41,366 nucleotides of DNA from Thermomicrobiales bacterium (GCA_023957015.1 JAMLHR010000023.1:1-41366), one strand, 5' to 3'; counted from the first letter of the stretch, positions 1 to 8,719 are shown. Notes: generated from the letters alone by a model not told the origin. Made by a program: numbers and translations.

Positions 1-45
1 AGTGGTCAAAACCTACCTAATCTGCCTTCGGCAGTTGCGCTTCGC

Positions 46-80
46 GCGGAGATTCTTCGGGCTCCGCCCTCTGAATGACA
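46..80. repeat. Dispersed intergenic repeat of the GATTCTTCGG...GAATGACA type
   Basis: The stretch reads GCGGAGATTCTTCGGGCTCC followed by GCCCTCTGAATGACA. From general knowledge this resembles a short interspersed sequence seen in intergenic DNA of many Chloroflexota and other environmental genomes. Only one copy is visible here. The remaining bases of 1-146 show no gene; they hold only the 3' flank of the minus-strand gene run. Confidence 0.45.
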
Positions 81-146
81 GGCTGCTTGAGATGGCCTCC
101 GAAATAGTCCACCGGGTTTCTCGTCAATTCCCCTAAAACAGCAAAT

Positions 147-1157
147 CTACCCCAATGCCCGGGTCAACTCATCCGAGTCAAACCGCGGCAAAGGACGAAC
201 ACCGTCATCCGTGGATATCGTGACCTCTCCCAATACTTCCGTCAAGATACCTATGCGACTCATCTGCACATCGGCTTCTCGCAGGGCTGTCTCTCTACCG
301 GGTCTTACCGCGACCAGTAACGCACCGGAACTGAGCAGACCCAGCGGATCGATACCGAAGTGATCGCAAATGGCCCGTGTTTCTGGACGGATGGGGATGG
401 CCGCGCCGTCAATCTGTGCTCCCCGCTTTGATGCCGCCGCGATCTCGTGGATTGCCGTGGCGACACCTCCCTCCGTGGGATCGTGAAGCGCCGTGACCGC
501 ACCTGTCGCGAGCAGCGCCCGGGCGTCGCGGGAGACGGAGATACCCGGAGCACGCAACAAATCCTGTGCCCGTGTGATCACATCTGACCCCAGGGTGGAT
601 TCGAGCGCATTCCTGCACTCCTGCGCCAATAGGGCCGTACCTTCGATACCCGCGGATTGCGTCAGCCACAACTCATCGCCGATGCTGGCGTTGCCGGGAG
701 TCAGCATGCCGTATGGGCCCACCGTTCCCAGCAGCGTGCCGATCAGGATGGGGCGGTCGATACCGAGTGTGATCTCGGTGTGGCCACCGATCAGCGAGAT
801 ACCTTCGTTCGTGCAGGCCTCTTGTAGATCGCGGAACATATCCTCAACGAGCTCACGGGTCGTTGTCTTCTCTGGCAACAATCCAACGACCGTCATCCAG
901 CGCGGCACACCACCCATGCAGGCGATGTCGTTGGCATTCACGGCCACCAGATAGCGCGCGGCATCGGCAGTCGCGAAGGTGATCGGATCGCTCTTAACCA
1001 GGAGTGTTTCATTGCCAACTGAGAGCGCAGCGGCATCGAAACCATAACTGGGATCCACCAGTACCGTCGGATTCGCAGGGGTGCGATAGGTGCGGAGCAT
1101 GCGCTCAAGCAGATCACCGGGGAGTTTCCCGGGTGAGAGGTGTTCGGAATCAGGCAT
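147..1157 (-). CDS. HypE/AIR-synthase-related (PurM-fold) protein
   Basis: This 336-residue protein has the two-domain PurM/HypE architecture. The N-terminal ATP-binding half carries the NANDIACMGG stretch (about residues 75-84) and the IGGHTEI motif (about 123-129). The C-terminal half carries the HDPTEGGVATAIHE motif (about 227-240). Family members are ATP-dependent enzymes such as HypE, SelD, ThiL and PurM. True HypE ends in a PRIC-like cysteine tail that carries the carbamoyl/cyano group. This protein ends PRFDSDELTRALG with no cysteine, and no other hyp gene is near, so hydrogenase maturation is unlikely. The substrate is unknown. It is the last gene of the minus-strand run and its start overlaps xseB by 8 bp, so it is probably translationally coupled. 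Confidence 0.85.
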   Translation of the reverse strand: MPDSEHLSPGKLPGDLLERMLRTYRTPANPTVLVDPSYGFDAAALSVGNETLLVKSDPITFATADAARYLVAVNANDIACMGGVPRWMTVVGLLPEKTTTRELVEDMFRDLQEACTNEGISLIGGHTEITLGIDRPILIGTLLGTVGPYGMLTPGNASIGDELWLTQSAGIEGTALLAQECRNALESTLGSDVITRAQDLLRAPGISVSRDARALLATGAVTALHDPTEGGVATAIHEIAAASKRGAQIDGAAIPIRPETRAICDHFGIDPLGLLSSGALLVAVRPGRETALREADVQMSRIGILTEVLGEVTISTDDGVRPLPRFDSDELTRALG

Positions 1158-1359
1158 CGTCGCCGTCTTCGTCGGTCAGCACGGTGATCCGCAGTTCCGC
1201 CTCCGCGATCATCTTGCGGGCGGATTCCAGCAGTTCCGAGCCATCCTTGAACCTGCGGATCGAGTCGTCCAGGCTCAAATCGCCGCTTTCCAACTGGGTA
1301 ACGATTTCGCGAATGCGCTCCAGCGCCGCCTCAAAGGTGAGATCAGGTTCCTGTGCCAA
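1150..1359 (-). CDS. xseB: Exodeoxyribonuclease VII small subunit
   Basis: This 69-residue protein matches XseB in length and pattern: LTFEAALERIREIVTQLE near the start, then the acidic-hydrophobic LSLDDSIRRFKDGSEL segment. XseB forms the helical stalk that binds XseA to make the exonuclease that degrades single-stranded DNA from both ends. The start codon is TTG (minus strand, 1359-1357). It is chosen because an AAGGAG box lies 6 nt upstream and the protein then begins MAQEPDLTFEAAL. xseA lies directly upstream with a repeat element in the 73-bp spacer, and the downstream gene overlaps it. Confidence 0.92.
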   Translation of the reverse strand: MAQEPDLTFEAALERIREIVTQLESGDLSLDDSIRRFKDGSELLESARKMIAEAELRITVLTDEDGDDA

Positions 1360-1383
1360 TTGGTGCTCCTTATGGTTGAGGTT

Positions 1384-1438
1384 GGTAGGGGAACAGTTCG
1401 TTTGCCTCGATAAGGGCAGATCAACTGCCCTGCTACCG
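1384..1438 (+). repeat. Intergenic stem-loop repeat, copy 1 (short form)
   Basis: The copy begins GGTAGGGGAAC and ends AGGGCAGATCAACTGCCCTG CTACC. The GGGCAG/CTGCCC hairpin and the outer GGTAG/CTACC arms match the other three copies, but the first inner hairpin is degraded. It fills most of the xseA-xseB spacer. Its 3' arm supplies the xseA stop codon (TAG, minus strand, 1435-1433). Confidence 0.75.
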
Positions 1439-2650
1439 GTCAGCGGATGACGGGATGGTGGTGCCTACTGTGGCGAGGATACTGCCATCGGCGAGTGTCG
1501 CGCGAATCGGATCACCTACCATCGCATCGCCAATCGACCGAATCGGTGCCCCCGTGCTGTCATTGACCACGAAGGCATATCCGCGATTCAACACGGCCTG
1601 CGGATTGATCGATTCCATCAGTCCCTCCAGCGCGACGATCTCGCGTTGAGCGGCGGCCAACCGATGCTGCATTGCCAGCCGTGCTCGGTCTCTCATACCA
1701 TCGAGTTCGCGATGAAGCGATTCCAGTCTCGCCTGCGGCGAGAGCCGGGTCAATTGCCGTTGGAGATCATCGAGTCGCTCCAACTTGCGATCCAGCATCC
1801 GTAGCATATCGGCTGCGAGCGCTCGCTTCGTTTCCACCAGAGCGGCATCGATCTGAACGAGATCAGGCGTCGCCAGTTCTGCTGCCATAGATGGCGTGCC
1901 GGCACTGACATCGGCGACGTAATCGGAGAGGGTGATATCGCTCTCGTGACCGATCGCGGCGATGATCGGTACCTTGCTGGCATAGATCGCTCGTACCACC
2001 CGCTCATCGTTGAACGCCCACAGATCCTCCATCGAGCCGCCACCACGTCCGATGATGATCACATCCGGTTGGGCCTCATTCTGGAGTCGCTGCAATGCGT
2101 TTACCAGCGCCATTGGCGCCAGATCGCCCTGAACGAGGCTTGGTGATAACACCAGTTGCGTAAGCGGATAGCGACGACTGACAACACGCTGGATATCGTG
2201 CCAGACAGCACCTTCCGCCGAGGTCACCACACCGATCACGCCCGGCAATGCGGGTAGGGACCGTTTGCGGGACTCATCGAAGAGTCCTTCGGCTTCGAGC
2301 CGCATCCGCAGTTCTTCCATCTGCATTTGCAGCAGGCCGGTCCCCTGGGGTTGCACCAGATCGACCTGAAGCTGAACCTCGCCGCGCGGAGCGTAGACCG
2401 TTACTGCGCCATGCGCGATCACCTGATCTCCCTCCCGCATTGGCAGGCGTTGGCGCTGCACAGCGTTTCGCCACATGACGCAACGGAACTGACTCTCAGC
2501 ATCCTTCAGGGTGAAGTAGGCGTGACCAGAACGAGCAATGGTGAGATTGCTGATCTCACCATTGACCCACAGATTCTGAAATTCCGGTTGCCCCTCAACG
2601 ACCTGCTTCAGCAGTGTCGCGAGTTGCCCGAGCGAGAGAATGGATTGCAT
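1433..2650 (-). CDS. xseA: Exodeoxyribonuclease VII large subunit
   Basis: This 405-residue protein is the catalytic subunit of ExoVII. The N-terminal OB-fold starts LSLGQLATLLKQVVEGQ and includes VNGEISNL (about 25-34). The catalytic domain follows, with VIGVVTSAEGAVWHDI (about 137-152), the IIIGRGGGSMEDLWAFND motif (about 198-215) and AAIGHESDITLSDYVAD (about 230-247), then a long helical segment (about 280-350). These are the conserved XseA blocks. It works with XseB in mismatch repair and in removing single-stranded DNA. The start is ATG at 2650. Its nearest Shine-Dalgarno (AGGA) lies at the edge of the repeat just upstream, so the repeat may affect translation. Confidence 0.95.
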   Translation of the reverse strand: MQSILSLGQLATLLKQVVEGQPEFQNLWVNGEISNLTIARSGHAYFTLKDAESQFRCVMWRNAVQRQRLPMREGDQVIAHGAVTVYAPRGEVQLQVDLVQPQGTGLLQMQMEELRMRLEAEGLFDESRKRSLPALPGVIGVVTSAEGAVWHDIQRVVSRRYPLTQLVLSPSLVQGDLAPMALVNALQRLQNEAQPDVIIIGRGGGSMEDLWAFNDERVVRAIYASKVPIIAAIGHESDITLSDYVADVSAGTPSMAAELATPDLVQIDAALVETKRALAADMLRMLDRKLERLDDLQRQLTRLSPQARLESLHRELDGMRDRARLAMQHRLAAAQREIVALEGLMESINPQAVLNRGYAFVVNDSTGAPIRSIGDAMVGDPIRATLADGSILATVGTTIPSSADR

Positions 2651-2667
2651 TGGAGTGCATTCCTGCT

Positions 2668-2733
2668 GGTAGCAGGGCAGCTCGTCTGCCCTAAGAGACC
2701 CTGTTGCGGGGAAACGAGCTCCCCCTTCTATCG
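2668..2733 (-). repeat. Intergenic stem-loop repeat, copy 2
   Basis: On the minus strand it reads CGATAGAAGGGGGAG, a CTCGT loop, TTTCCCC, a linker of about 18 nt, then AGGGCAGACGAGCTGCCCTG CTACC. It lies wholly inside the accB-xseA spacer. The layout is an outer arm pair enclosing two small hairpins, as in copies 3 and 4. Confidence 0.8.
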
Positions 2734-2742
2734 ATGAGAGAG

Positions 2743-3279
2743 CTAGTCAAGCCGGGCGGAGTTGGAGATCCGCACCAACGGGGTGCCGTACTCGACCGCT
2801 TCCGCGTTCTCAACCAACACCTCAACCACCACGCCACCACGATCAGCGGTGATCTCGTTCATGATCTTCATCGCCTCAATGATGCCGATCACCTGGCCGG
2901 TCTCGACCTCGTCGCCAATCTGGACGAAGGCCGGTTCACCCGGTGCCGACGCGGAGTAGAAGGTACCGATCATCGGGCTGGTGACGATGTGACCTTCCTT
3001 CACCGGAGTCGCATCGTTGGCTGCTTCGCTTGTTGCGGAAATCGCTACGGCCTCGGCAACCGCCGGAGGTGCGTAGCCCGCGAACTGGGGCATCGATGCG
3101 GCCATCGAAACGGATGGTGTATTCGCGGCAATCGCCACCGCTTCAGACCGGAGTCGAATCTTGAATCCGTCGGTCTTCAGGTTGAGTTCACCGATGCCAC
3201 CATCGTTCATCATCTCGATCAGTGATCGCACTGCTTCGACGATGTCTGGACTCTGCATCTCGTTCTCGTGATCAGACAT
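2743..3279 (-). CDS. accB: Biotin carboxyl carrier protein of acetyl-CoA carboxylase
   Basis: This 178-residue AccB carries the biotin covalently in the first step of fatty acid synthesis. The C-terminal biotinyl domain shows the VTSPMIGTFY entry, the GQVIGIIEAMKIMNEI block with the lysine that is biotinylated (about residue 137), and the VEYGTPLVRI end. The N-terminal part (about 10-50) resembles the AccB interaction helix/strand region. A low-complexity Ala/Ser/Val linker joins them. Start ATG at 3279 has GGAGAG upstream. In many bacteria accC follows accB directly. Here the next gene is xseA, so the carboxylase subunit must be encoded elsewhere. Confidence 0.94.
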   Translation of the reverse strand: MSDHENEMQSPDIVEAVRSLIEMMNDGGIGELNLKTDGFKIRLRSEAVAIAANTPSVSMAASMPQFAGYAPPAVAEAVAISATSEAANDATPVKEGHIVTSPMIGTFYSASAPGEPAFVQIGDEVETGQVIGIIEAMKIMNEITADRGGVVVEVLVENAEAVEYGTPLVRISNSARLD

Positions 3280-3312
3280 GGCAGCTCTCCCCGAATTTCG
3301 GCCAACGCCGGT

Positions 3313-3870
3313 CTAGACGCGCTCGATGTACTCGCCGGTGCGGGTATCGATCTTGAGATTATCGCCCTCGCTAACAAAGAGGGGAACATTGACGGTCAAA
3401 CCGGTCTCCATCACGGCTGGCTTGTTGCCGCCGGTGGCGGTATCGCCCTTGAAGCCGGGATCGGTCTGCACTACCTGCAGCACCACGCTGGTGGGCAGCT
3501 CGACATCAATCGGCTCACCATCGTAGGTGAGGAGATCGATGACATCGTTCTCTTTCATGTACGGCGCGGCTTCCTCCACCGTCTTGCGATCGAGCATGAT
3601 CTGATCGAAGGAATCCGTGTCCATGAAGTTATAGTGATCACCTTCCACATACAGGAACTGCACATGCTGTCGCTCTAGTCGCACGGAGGTGAACTTGGTG
3701 CCGGCCATCGCGGTCATCTGGGTGTTGGCGCCGGTGCGCAAATCCTTGAGCGACATGCGGATATTGGCCGAACCGCGCGCCTGCTTGTTATGTGAGAAGT
3801 CCATGACTTTCACGAGTTTGCCATCGATATCAAGGGTAATACCCTTGCGAATATCGCCTGTATCAATCAT
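3313..3870 (-). CDS. efp: Elongation factor P
   Basis: This 185-residue protein has the standard three-domain EF-P length. It rescues ribosomes stalled at polyproline stretches. Signature blocks are MIDTGDIRKGITL at the start, NLKDLRTG-like SLKDLRTGANTQ (about 40-51), LERQHVQFLYVEGDHYNFMD (about 67-86), and the C-terminal GDNLKIDTRTGEYIERV. The domain I tip loop reads HNKQARG instead of the common HVKPGKG, so arginine 32 sits where the modified lysine or arginine is usually found. AAGGAG lies 9 nt before the ATG. It is 21 bp downstream of the Xaa-Pro peptidase gene, a common pairing. Confidence 0.95.
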   Translation of the reverse strand: MIDTGDIRKGITLDIDGKLVKVMDFSHNKQARGSANIRMSLKDLRTGANTQMTAMAGTKFTSVRLERQHVQFLYVEGDHYNFMDTDSFDQIMLDRKTVEEAAPYMKENDVIDLLTYDGEPIDVELPTSVVLQVVQTDPGFKGDTATGGNKPAVMETGLTVNVPLFVSEGDNLKIDTRTGEYIERV

Positions 3871-3891
3871 TGGAGGTGGCTCCTTTGCACA

Positions 3892-4983
3892 CTAAAGCAC
3901 ATTCTTCGGGGCGTTGGTCAAATTCATCACCCCATCTTCGGTAATCAGAACAACGTCTTCGATTCGCACACCGCCTTCGCCGGGAACATAGAGTCCCGGT
4001 TCCACGGTGACGACCATACCCGCGGTCAGCGTGTCCCTGGAGCGCGGGCTTGCCGAAGGTGCCTCGTGCACCCGCAGACCCAATCCGTGGCCCAGTGAGT
4101 GAACGAAGTACTGATCCGTGCCTTGCTCCCTGAAGACATCCCGTGCAATGGCATCGAACTCCACACCGGTCATACCGGGCTTGCCCGCACCGATGGCCGC
4201 ATTGAACGCGGCCTGCACGTTGCGATACATGGTAACAAGTTCGGGCGATGGTTCGCCAAACCAGATGGTGCGAGTGAGATCGCCGGCATAACCCTTGTGC
4301 AGTGCACCCATATCGATGATGACGGGTTCTCCCTCCTGGAGAACGCGATCACCCGGTGCATGGTGTGGTTTGGCGGCGTTCGGACCGGAAGCGACGATGG
4401 TGGGGAAGCTCTCACCCTCGCTACCCGCGTTCTTGAGTTCCTCGGCGACGATATCGGCGAGTTCCTTCTCCGTCATCCCGGCTTTGGCGCGGGCCGCAGC
4501 CGCCTCGAACGCGACATCGGTCATATGCAATGCCGTCTTCAGCAGCTCGATCTCGTCGCTCGTCTTGCAGGCGCGCAAGGTATCGACGATGTTGCCGACA
4601 GCCATGAGTGTTACATCTTCGCTCAAATGTCCCGTCAGCTTGTTGTAGGCCGCGACGGTTGTGGTGGAGTCCTCGAACCCAAGGCTTCGCCAACCCTGCT
4701 CGTTCACCAGGTTGCTAACCGCCAGCGTCCAGTCGGTGCCCCAATCGACTACCGTCGTGTCCGCGTTGGCTTCAGCTTGCGCCCACGGTAGATTGGTCGA
4801 TGGCGCGAACAGCCAAATGCCCTCTGTGCCTAGCACGGCGATTCCACCCGGCTCATCGATCGCGTGATCGTCGCCAGTGAAGTCGGTGAGATAGCGACGG
4901 TTGGTGCCGTTGGTAATGAGGATGGCATCGACGCCGACCTCAGCGGGAAGTGCGAACGCGCGTGTCGATCGTGCAGATGCCAT
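3892..4983 (-). CDS. Xaa-Pro peptidase, M24 family
   Basis: This is a 363-residue aminopeptidase P/prolidase-type enzyme that hydrolyses X-Pro bonds using two metal ions. Ligands are visible in the pita-bread domain: the two aspartates of VIIDMGALHKGYAGDLTRT, the histidine of HSLGHGLGLRVHE, and the glutamates of VTVEPGLYVPGEGG and VRIEDVVLI. The N-terminal half is a creatinase-like domain (GTNRRYLTDFTGDDH). A longer open frame reaches 5070, but ATG 4983 (MASARSTRAF) is preferred because TGAGG/GGAAAGG lies just upstream and the extension would run into a repeat element. It sits between aroQ and efp. Confidence 0.9.
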   Translation of the reverse strand: MASARSTRAFALPAEVGVDAILITNGTNRRYLTDFTGDDHAIDEPGGIAVLGTEGIWLFAPSTNLPWAQAEANADTTVVDWGTDWTLAVSNLVNEQGWRSLGFEDSTTTVAAYNKLTGHLSEDVTLMAVGNIVDTLRACKTSDEIELLKTALHMTDVAFEAAAARAKAGMTEKELADIVAEELKNAGSEGESFPTIVASGPNAAKPHHAPGDRVLQEGEPVIIDMGALHKGYAGDLTRTIWFGEPSPELVTMYRNVQAAFNAAIGAGKPGMTGVEFDAIARDVFREQGTDQYFVHSLGHGLGLRVHEAPSASPRSRDTLTAGMVVTVEPGLYVPGEGGVRIEDVVLITEDGVMNLTNAPKNVL

Positions 4984-5038
4984 GAACCTCAGACCTTTCC
5001 AGAATACGGCCACCAACAGTTGCTGACGGCGGGGAAAT

Positions 5039-5108
5039 CCGGTAGCAGGGGGAGTTGATCTCCCCTCCATACGGAGTCAATTGGGCAGACGAGCTGCCCA
5101 TCTACCGG
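5039..5108 (+). repeat. Intergenic stem-loop repeat, copy 3 (best formed)
   Basis: The copy reads CCGGTAGCAGGGGGAG, TTGAT, CTCCCC, a linker of about 20 nt, GGGCAG ACGAG CTGCCC, then ATCTACCGG. The outer arms CCGGTAG/CTACCGG are fully complementary and enclose two hairpins, GGGGAG/CTCCCC and GGGCAG/CTGCCC. It ends at the base next to the aroQ stop codon. Confidence 0.85.
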
Positions 5109-5564
5109 TCACACACCGCGCGCCAGTTGCGTGCGGAACCACTCGAGCGCGAGGCGATACCCATCTTCGCCGAGTCCAACGATTTGGCCAGCAGCAACTG
5201 GTGCGATCACCGAGTGATGCCGGAACTCCTCGCGTTTGTGCACATTGCTGATGTGAACCTCGATCACCGGTGTGGCGATACCGGCAACAGCATCGCGCAA
5301 GGCGATGCTGTAATGTGTGAACGCGCCAGGATTGAAGATGATGCCATCGGCCTGACGACCGGTTGTCTGGATGGTATCGATCAGCACACCCTCGTGGTTG
5401 GATTGCACCGCCACCACCTCGAGCTCTGGACTGCCAGCCTTGCCGAGAGCGATGATATCGCCCTCGATATCGGCCAGGGTTCGGCTGCCGTAGATCTCCG
5501 GCTCGCGCGTACCCAGCATGTTAAGGTTGGGGCCGTTCAGAAGCAGAATGGTGCCATGTGCCAT
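5109..5564 (-). CDS. aroQ: Type II 3-dehydroquinate dehydratase
   Basis: This 151-residue enzyme of the shikimate pathway converts 3-dehydroquinate to 3-dehydroshikimate. It matches the small dodecameric type II family: [21 protein letters not shown] near the N terminus with the catalytic tyrosine after [24 protein letters not shown] (about 50-66), [19 protein letters not shown] (about 75-93), and [21 protein letters not shown] (about 100-120). Start ATG at 5564 gives [11 protein letters not shown]. The upstream exported-protein gene ends only 3 bp before it. Confidence 0.96.
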   Translation of the reverse strand: MAHGTILLLNGPNLNMLGTREPEIYGSRTLADIEGDIIALGKAGSPELEVVAVQSNHEGVLIDTIQTTGRQADGIIFNPGAFTHYSIALRDAVAGIATPVIEVHISNVHKREEFRHHSVIAPVAAGQIVGLGEDGYRLALEWFRTQLARGV

Positions 5565-5567
5565 GTG

Positions 5568-6515
5568 TTATCCCACCGGTTGGTTGCTGTTGATAAGTGC
5601 GGCCACATAGGCCTTGACTTCAAATCTGGCATCGGAGCCGTCCGGTGTGAGTTGCCCATGGAAGACATACACCGGCTGCAAGTATTGCGCCTCTCCGGGA
5701 ATACCTGAGGTAGTGTACGCCAGCGATAACCGCGTGTACACAACGCTACCGCCGATCTTGCTACCGGGTGCGAAGGTATCGGTGGGGAGCGATGCTTCCA
5801 CCCAGGCGCGACGGGACTCCACATCGCTCCAGGCGACATCGGCGCCGCGAAGCTGATAGATCAGATGCTGTGAGATCTTCGCCCAGGCGTTGGTCGCCTC
5901 CAGTACCTGCGCGTTTGGTCCCATCGAGACCGTTACGATCGGCGTCGATGAGATCAACGGCGATGGCTGCACGGGCTGGAATCCGACGATCACTCTGGCG
6001 GGATCCTCGCTCCGGGTGAGAACGGTGCCATCTCCGACATCCGCCGGCAGCAATCCCATCGTCCGTAGCCACTCTCTCGCGGTGCCGATGGATTTCTCGT
6101 CGTTGGCCAGATCGCCATCGCCAGCCGCAGCTGAGGAGATGTACTGCACCCGTCCCTGAGTGACGTAGAGCTGTCCGGCGCGCGTCTGCAGCGAGTAGGT
6201 ATTGCCACCGAGGTCGGAGACCTCGCCATCCAAACCGAGAATGCTCGCCAGCTCGATAACCTGATCGACGCTGTAGACCGGGAGCTCCATACGATACACC
6301 GCGGCCTCGTTCGGCACGCCGTCGAACGATCCCTCGAAGGTGCTGCTTAACTCAAATGTGTGACCTTGCTGATTCATGCTCGGCAGATCAGCGGCTGGCA
6401 ATGCCGCACCGGTTTCGGTATCGGAACCGGTCGTCTGCGCTATCGCGCTTCGGACCGACAACGCTCCGACGCCCAAGAGGGCAGCGAACCCCCGCCTGGT
6501 GATTGTTGAACTCAT
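5568..6515 (-). CDS. Tat-exported protein of unknown function
   Basis: This is a 315-residue protein. The start at ATG 6515 is preferred over the longer frame to 6605 because GGAGGGAAG lies 6-9 nt upstream and the product then begins with a clean twin-arginine signal (TITRRGF, residues 4-10), a hydrophobic stretch and an AIAQ cleavage region near 24-27. No known catalytic motif was found. The mature part resembles secreted beta-rich proteins with repeated references to tyrosine-rich strands (IARAGQLYVTQGRVQYISS-type segments) and a YLQPVYVFHGQL strand near the C terminus. Its gene lies between uvrB and aroQ with repeat copy 4 in the upstream spacer. Function is unknown. Confidence 0.8.
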   Translation of the reverse strand: MSSTITRRGFAALLGVGALSVRSAIAQTTGSDTETGAALPAADLPSMNQQGHTFELSSTFEGSFDGVPNEAAVYRMELPVYSVDQVIELASILGLDGEVSDLGGNTYSLQTRAGQLYVTQGRVQYISSAAAGDGDLANDEKSIGTAREWLRTMGLLPADVGDGTVLTRSEDPARVIVGFQPVQPSPLISSTPIVTVSMGPNAQVLEATNAWAKISQHLIYQLRGADVAWSDVESRRAWVEASLPTDTFAPGSKIGGSVVYTRLSLAYTTSGIPGEAQYLQPVYVFHGQLTPDGSDARFEVKAYVAALINSNQPVG

Positions 6516-6588
6516 GAATTCTTCCCTCCAGAGGTCCGGTGGTCTGTAATGCCAGAACCGAGGTCCATCGCGCTGTCTTCTCCCGCTT

Positions 6589-6650
6589 CGGTAGTAGGGG
6601 AGCACCCCTCATTACGCGAGACTGAGGGCAGACGAGCCGCCCTGCTACCA
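6589..6650 (+). repeat. Intergenic stem-loop repeat, copy 4
   Basis: The copy reads CGGTAGTAGGGGAG CAC CCCTC, a linker of about 16 nt, AGGGCAGACGAGCCGCCCTG CTACC. It has the same order and orientation as copy 3. It lies between the uvrB stop codon and the exported-protein gene. Confidence 0.8.
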
Positions 6651-6672
6651 GACATCGGCGATAGTATCGACT

Positions 6673-8685
6673 CTATTTCTTGACCGGATCCTCACTGGTA
6701 ATGCGGCGCAACTCGATGATCTGATCCCGGAACACCGCAGCCTTCTCGAACTCGTAGTTCTTCGATGCGGCCTTCATCTGTGACTCCAGATCCTTGATCA
6801 TCCGCGCCAACTCGTCCTTCGGTAACTGGAAGATCACGCCTTCCTTCGTCTTGCCACCAGCGTCGTACTCGGCATGCTCTTCAGCTACTGCCCGCATACG
6901 ATCGCTCAGATCGCGGATTTCCTTGACGATACCGCGCGGCTCGATGCCGTGCTCGGTGTTGTACGCAACCTGGATCTCGCGGCGACGATACGTCTCGTCG
7001 ATAGCCGCCTTCATCGATTGCGTCACCGTATCCGCGTACATGATGACCAGCCCATCAACATGTCGCGCGGCGCGGCCAATCGTCTGGATCAGCGATCCCT
7101 CGGACCGGAGGAAACCCTCCTTGTCCGCATCCAGAATAGCAACAAGTGAGACTTCCGGCAGATCAAGCCCTTCGCGCAGAAGGTTGATGCCCACGACAAC
7201 ATCGTGCACACCGAGCCGCAAATCCCGCAGAATCTCGATGCGTTCGAACGTATCGATCTCGCTATGGAGATAGTGGGTGCGGATACCCATCTCCTTGAGA
7301 TGATCGCTCAAATCCTCGGCCATGCGCTTGGTGAGTGTGGTGACCAGCGCCCGCTCTCCACGATCGATACGGGCGTTGAGCTCCGCCACCAGATCGTCGA
7401 TCTGACCCTTGCTCGGTCGGACACTGATTTGGGGATCGAGGAGTCCCGTCGGACGGATCACCTGGCGCACGACTTTTTCGCTGTGCTCCATCTCATACGG
7501 ACCCGGTGTTGCTGAGACGAAGACGGCCTGGTTAATCATGCCTTCGAACTCGGTGAAGGTAAGGGGGCGATTCTCTTTTGCACTCGGCAGACGGAAGCCA
7601 TACTCCACCAGCACGTCCTTACGGCTGCGATCACCACCGAACATACCGCGTACTTGCGGCAAGGTGATGTGGCTCTCATCCACAAGCATGAGGAAGTCAT
7701 CGGGGAAGTAGTCCAGCAGCGTGCTCGGCTGATCGCCGAACTGCCGCCGTGAGAGATGCATGCTGTAGTTCTCGATACCAGCGCAGTAGCCGGCTTCGGT
7801 CATCATCTCGATGTCATACATCGTACGTTGTCTGAGCCGCGCCGCTTCCAGAATCTTGCCGTTGGCATCCAGATCCTTCAGCCGTTGTTCAAGCTCATCC
7901 TGGATGTCCTTGATGGCGTGCTTCATCATGTCACCGGTGGTGACGAAGTGCTTGGCCGGGTAGATGGCGATATCGTCGCGCTCGGCCAGAATCTCGCCGG
8001 TCAGAGGTTCAACATCGACGATCCTGTCGATCTCATCACCGAAGAACTCGACGCGGACCGCGATCTCCTCGTACGCCGGATAGATTTCCAGCGTATCGCC
8101 ACGCACGCGGAACGATCCACGGATCAACGTCATATCGTTACGGTCGTACTGGATATCGACCAATTGACGCAGCACCTTATCTCGCCGGACCTGCTGACCA
8201 CGCATCAGGTGGATCATCGTCTTGGCGTACTCTTCCGGTGTACCAAGACCGAAGATGCAGGAAACCGAGGCAACGATCAACGTGTCTCGTCGCGTCAGCA
8301 GCGATCGCGTCGCCGCATGTCGCAGCTTGTCGATCTCCTCGTTGATATCGGCATCCTTCTCGATGAAGGTATCGGTGCGAGCGACGTAGGCTTCCGGCTG
8401 GTAATAGTCGTAGTAGGAGACGAAGTACTCGACCGCGTTGTTCGGGAAGAACTCCTTGAACTCGCTATAGAGCTGGGCGGCGAGCGTCTTGTTGTGGGCA
8501 AGAACGAGGGTAGGGCGATTGACCTGTTCGACGAGGTTGGCCATCGTAAAGGTCTTGCCGGAACCCGTCACTCCCAGGAGTGTCTGATAGCGTTCGCCGT
8601 CGTTCAGTCCGTCGACGAGCTGGGTGATAGCATCCGGCTGATCGCCGGTGGGTTGAAGATCGCTGACGATCTTGAAAGCTGGCAT
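6673..8685 (-). CDS. uvrB: UvrABC system protein B
   Basis: This 670-residue full-length UvrB is the damage-verifying helicase-like subunit of nucleotide excision repair. It shows Walker A GVTGSGKT (about 38-45), the beta-hairpin [15 protein letters not shown] (about 87-101) that inserts between DNA strands, the DESH-type box [13 protein letters not shown], helicase motif V/VI residues ([15 protein letters not shown] and QTIGRAARH), and the C-terminal UVR domain ([18 protein letters not shown], about 633-650) that contacts UvrC. Start ATG 8685 has GGAGA upstream. A perfect -10 and an SOS-type operator lie 20-40 bp upstream, so damage induction is likely. Confidence 0.97.
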   Translation of the reverse strand: MPAFKIVSDLQPTGDQPDAITQLVDGLNDGERYQTLLGVTGSGKTFTMANLVEQVNRPTLVLAHNKTLAAQLYSEFKEFFPNNAVEYFVSYYDYYQPEAYVARTDTFIEKDADINEEIDKLRHAATRSLLTRRDTLIVASVSCIFGLGTPEEYAKTMIHLMRGQQVRRDKVLRQLVDIQYDRNDMTLIRGSFRVRGDTLEIYPAYEEIAVRVEFFGDEIDRIVDVEPLTGEILAERDDIAIYPAKHFVTTGDMMKHAIKDIQDELEQRLKDLDANGKILEAARLRQRTMYDIEMMTEAGYCAGIENYSMHLSRRQFGDQPSTLLDYFPDDFLMLVDESHITLPQVRGMFGGDRSRKDVLVEYGFRLPSAKENRPLTFTEFEGMINQAVFVSATPGPYEMEHSEKVVRQVIRPTGLLDPQISVRPSKGQIDDLVAELNARIDRGERALVTTLTKRMAEDLSDHLKEMGIRTHYLHSEIDTFERIEILRDLRLGVHDVVVGINLLREGLDLPEVSLVAILDADKEGFLRSEGSLIQTIGRAARHVDGLVIMYADTVTQSMKAAIDETYRRREIQVAYNTEHGIEPRGIVKEIRDLSDRMRAVAEEHAEYDAGGKTKEGVIFQLPKDELARMIKDLESQMKAASKNYEFEKAAVFRDQIIELRRITSEDPVKK

Positions 8686-8705
8686 AGCGTCTCCATCCGT
8701 AAATC

Positions 8706-8719
8706 AGATCATATGTTCG
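8706..8719 (-). promoter_or_regulatory. Putative LexA/SOS operator of uvrB
   Basis: The minus strand reads CGAACATATGATCT. Against the Gram-positive LexA consensus CGAACRNRYGTTYC it matches 12 of 14 positions. It lies immediately downstream of the TATAAT -10, where a repressor would cover the transcription start. uvrB is a classical SOS gene. LexA itself is not in the window. Confidence 0.55.

Noticed and set aside
147..1157. Hydrogenase maturation role for the HypE-like gene
   Set aside because: No C-terminal cysteine and no hyp or hydrogenase genes nearby.
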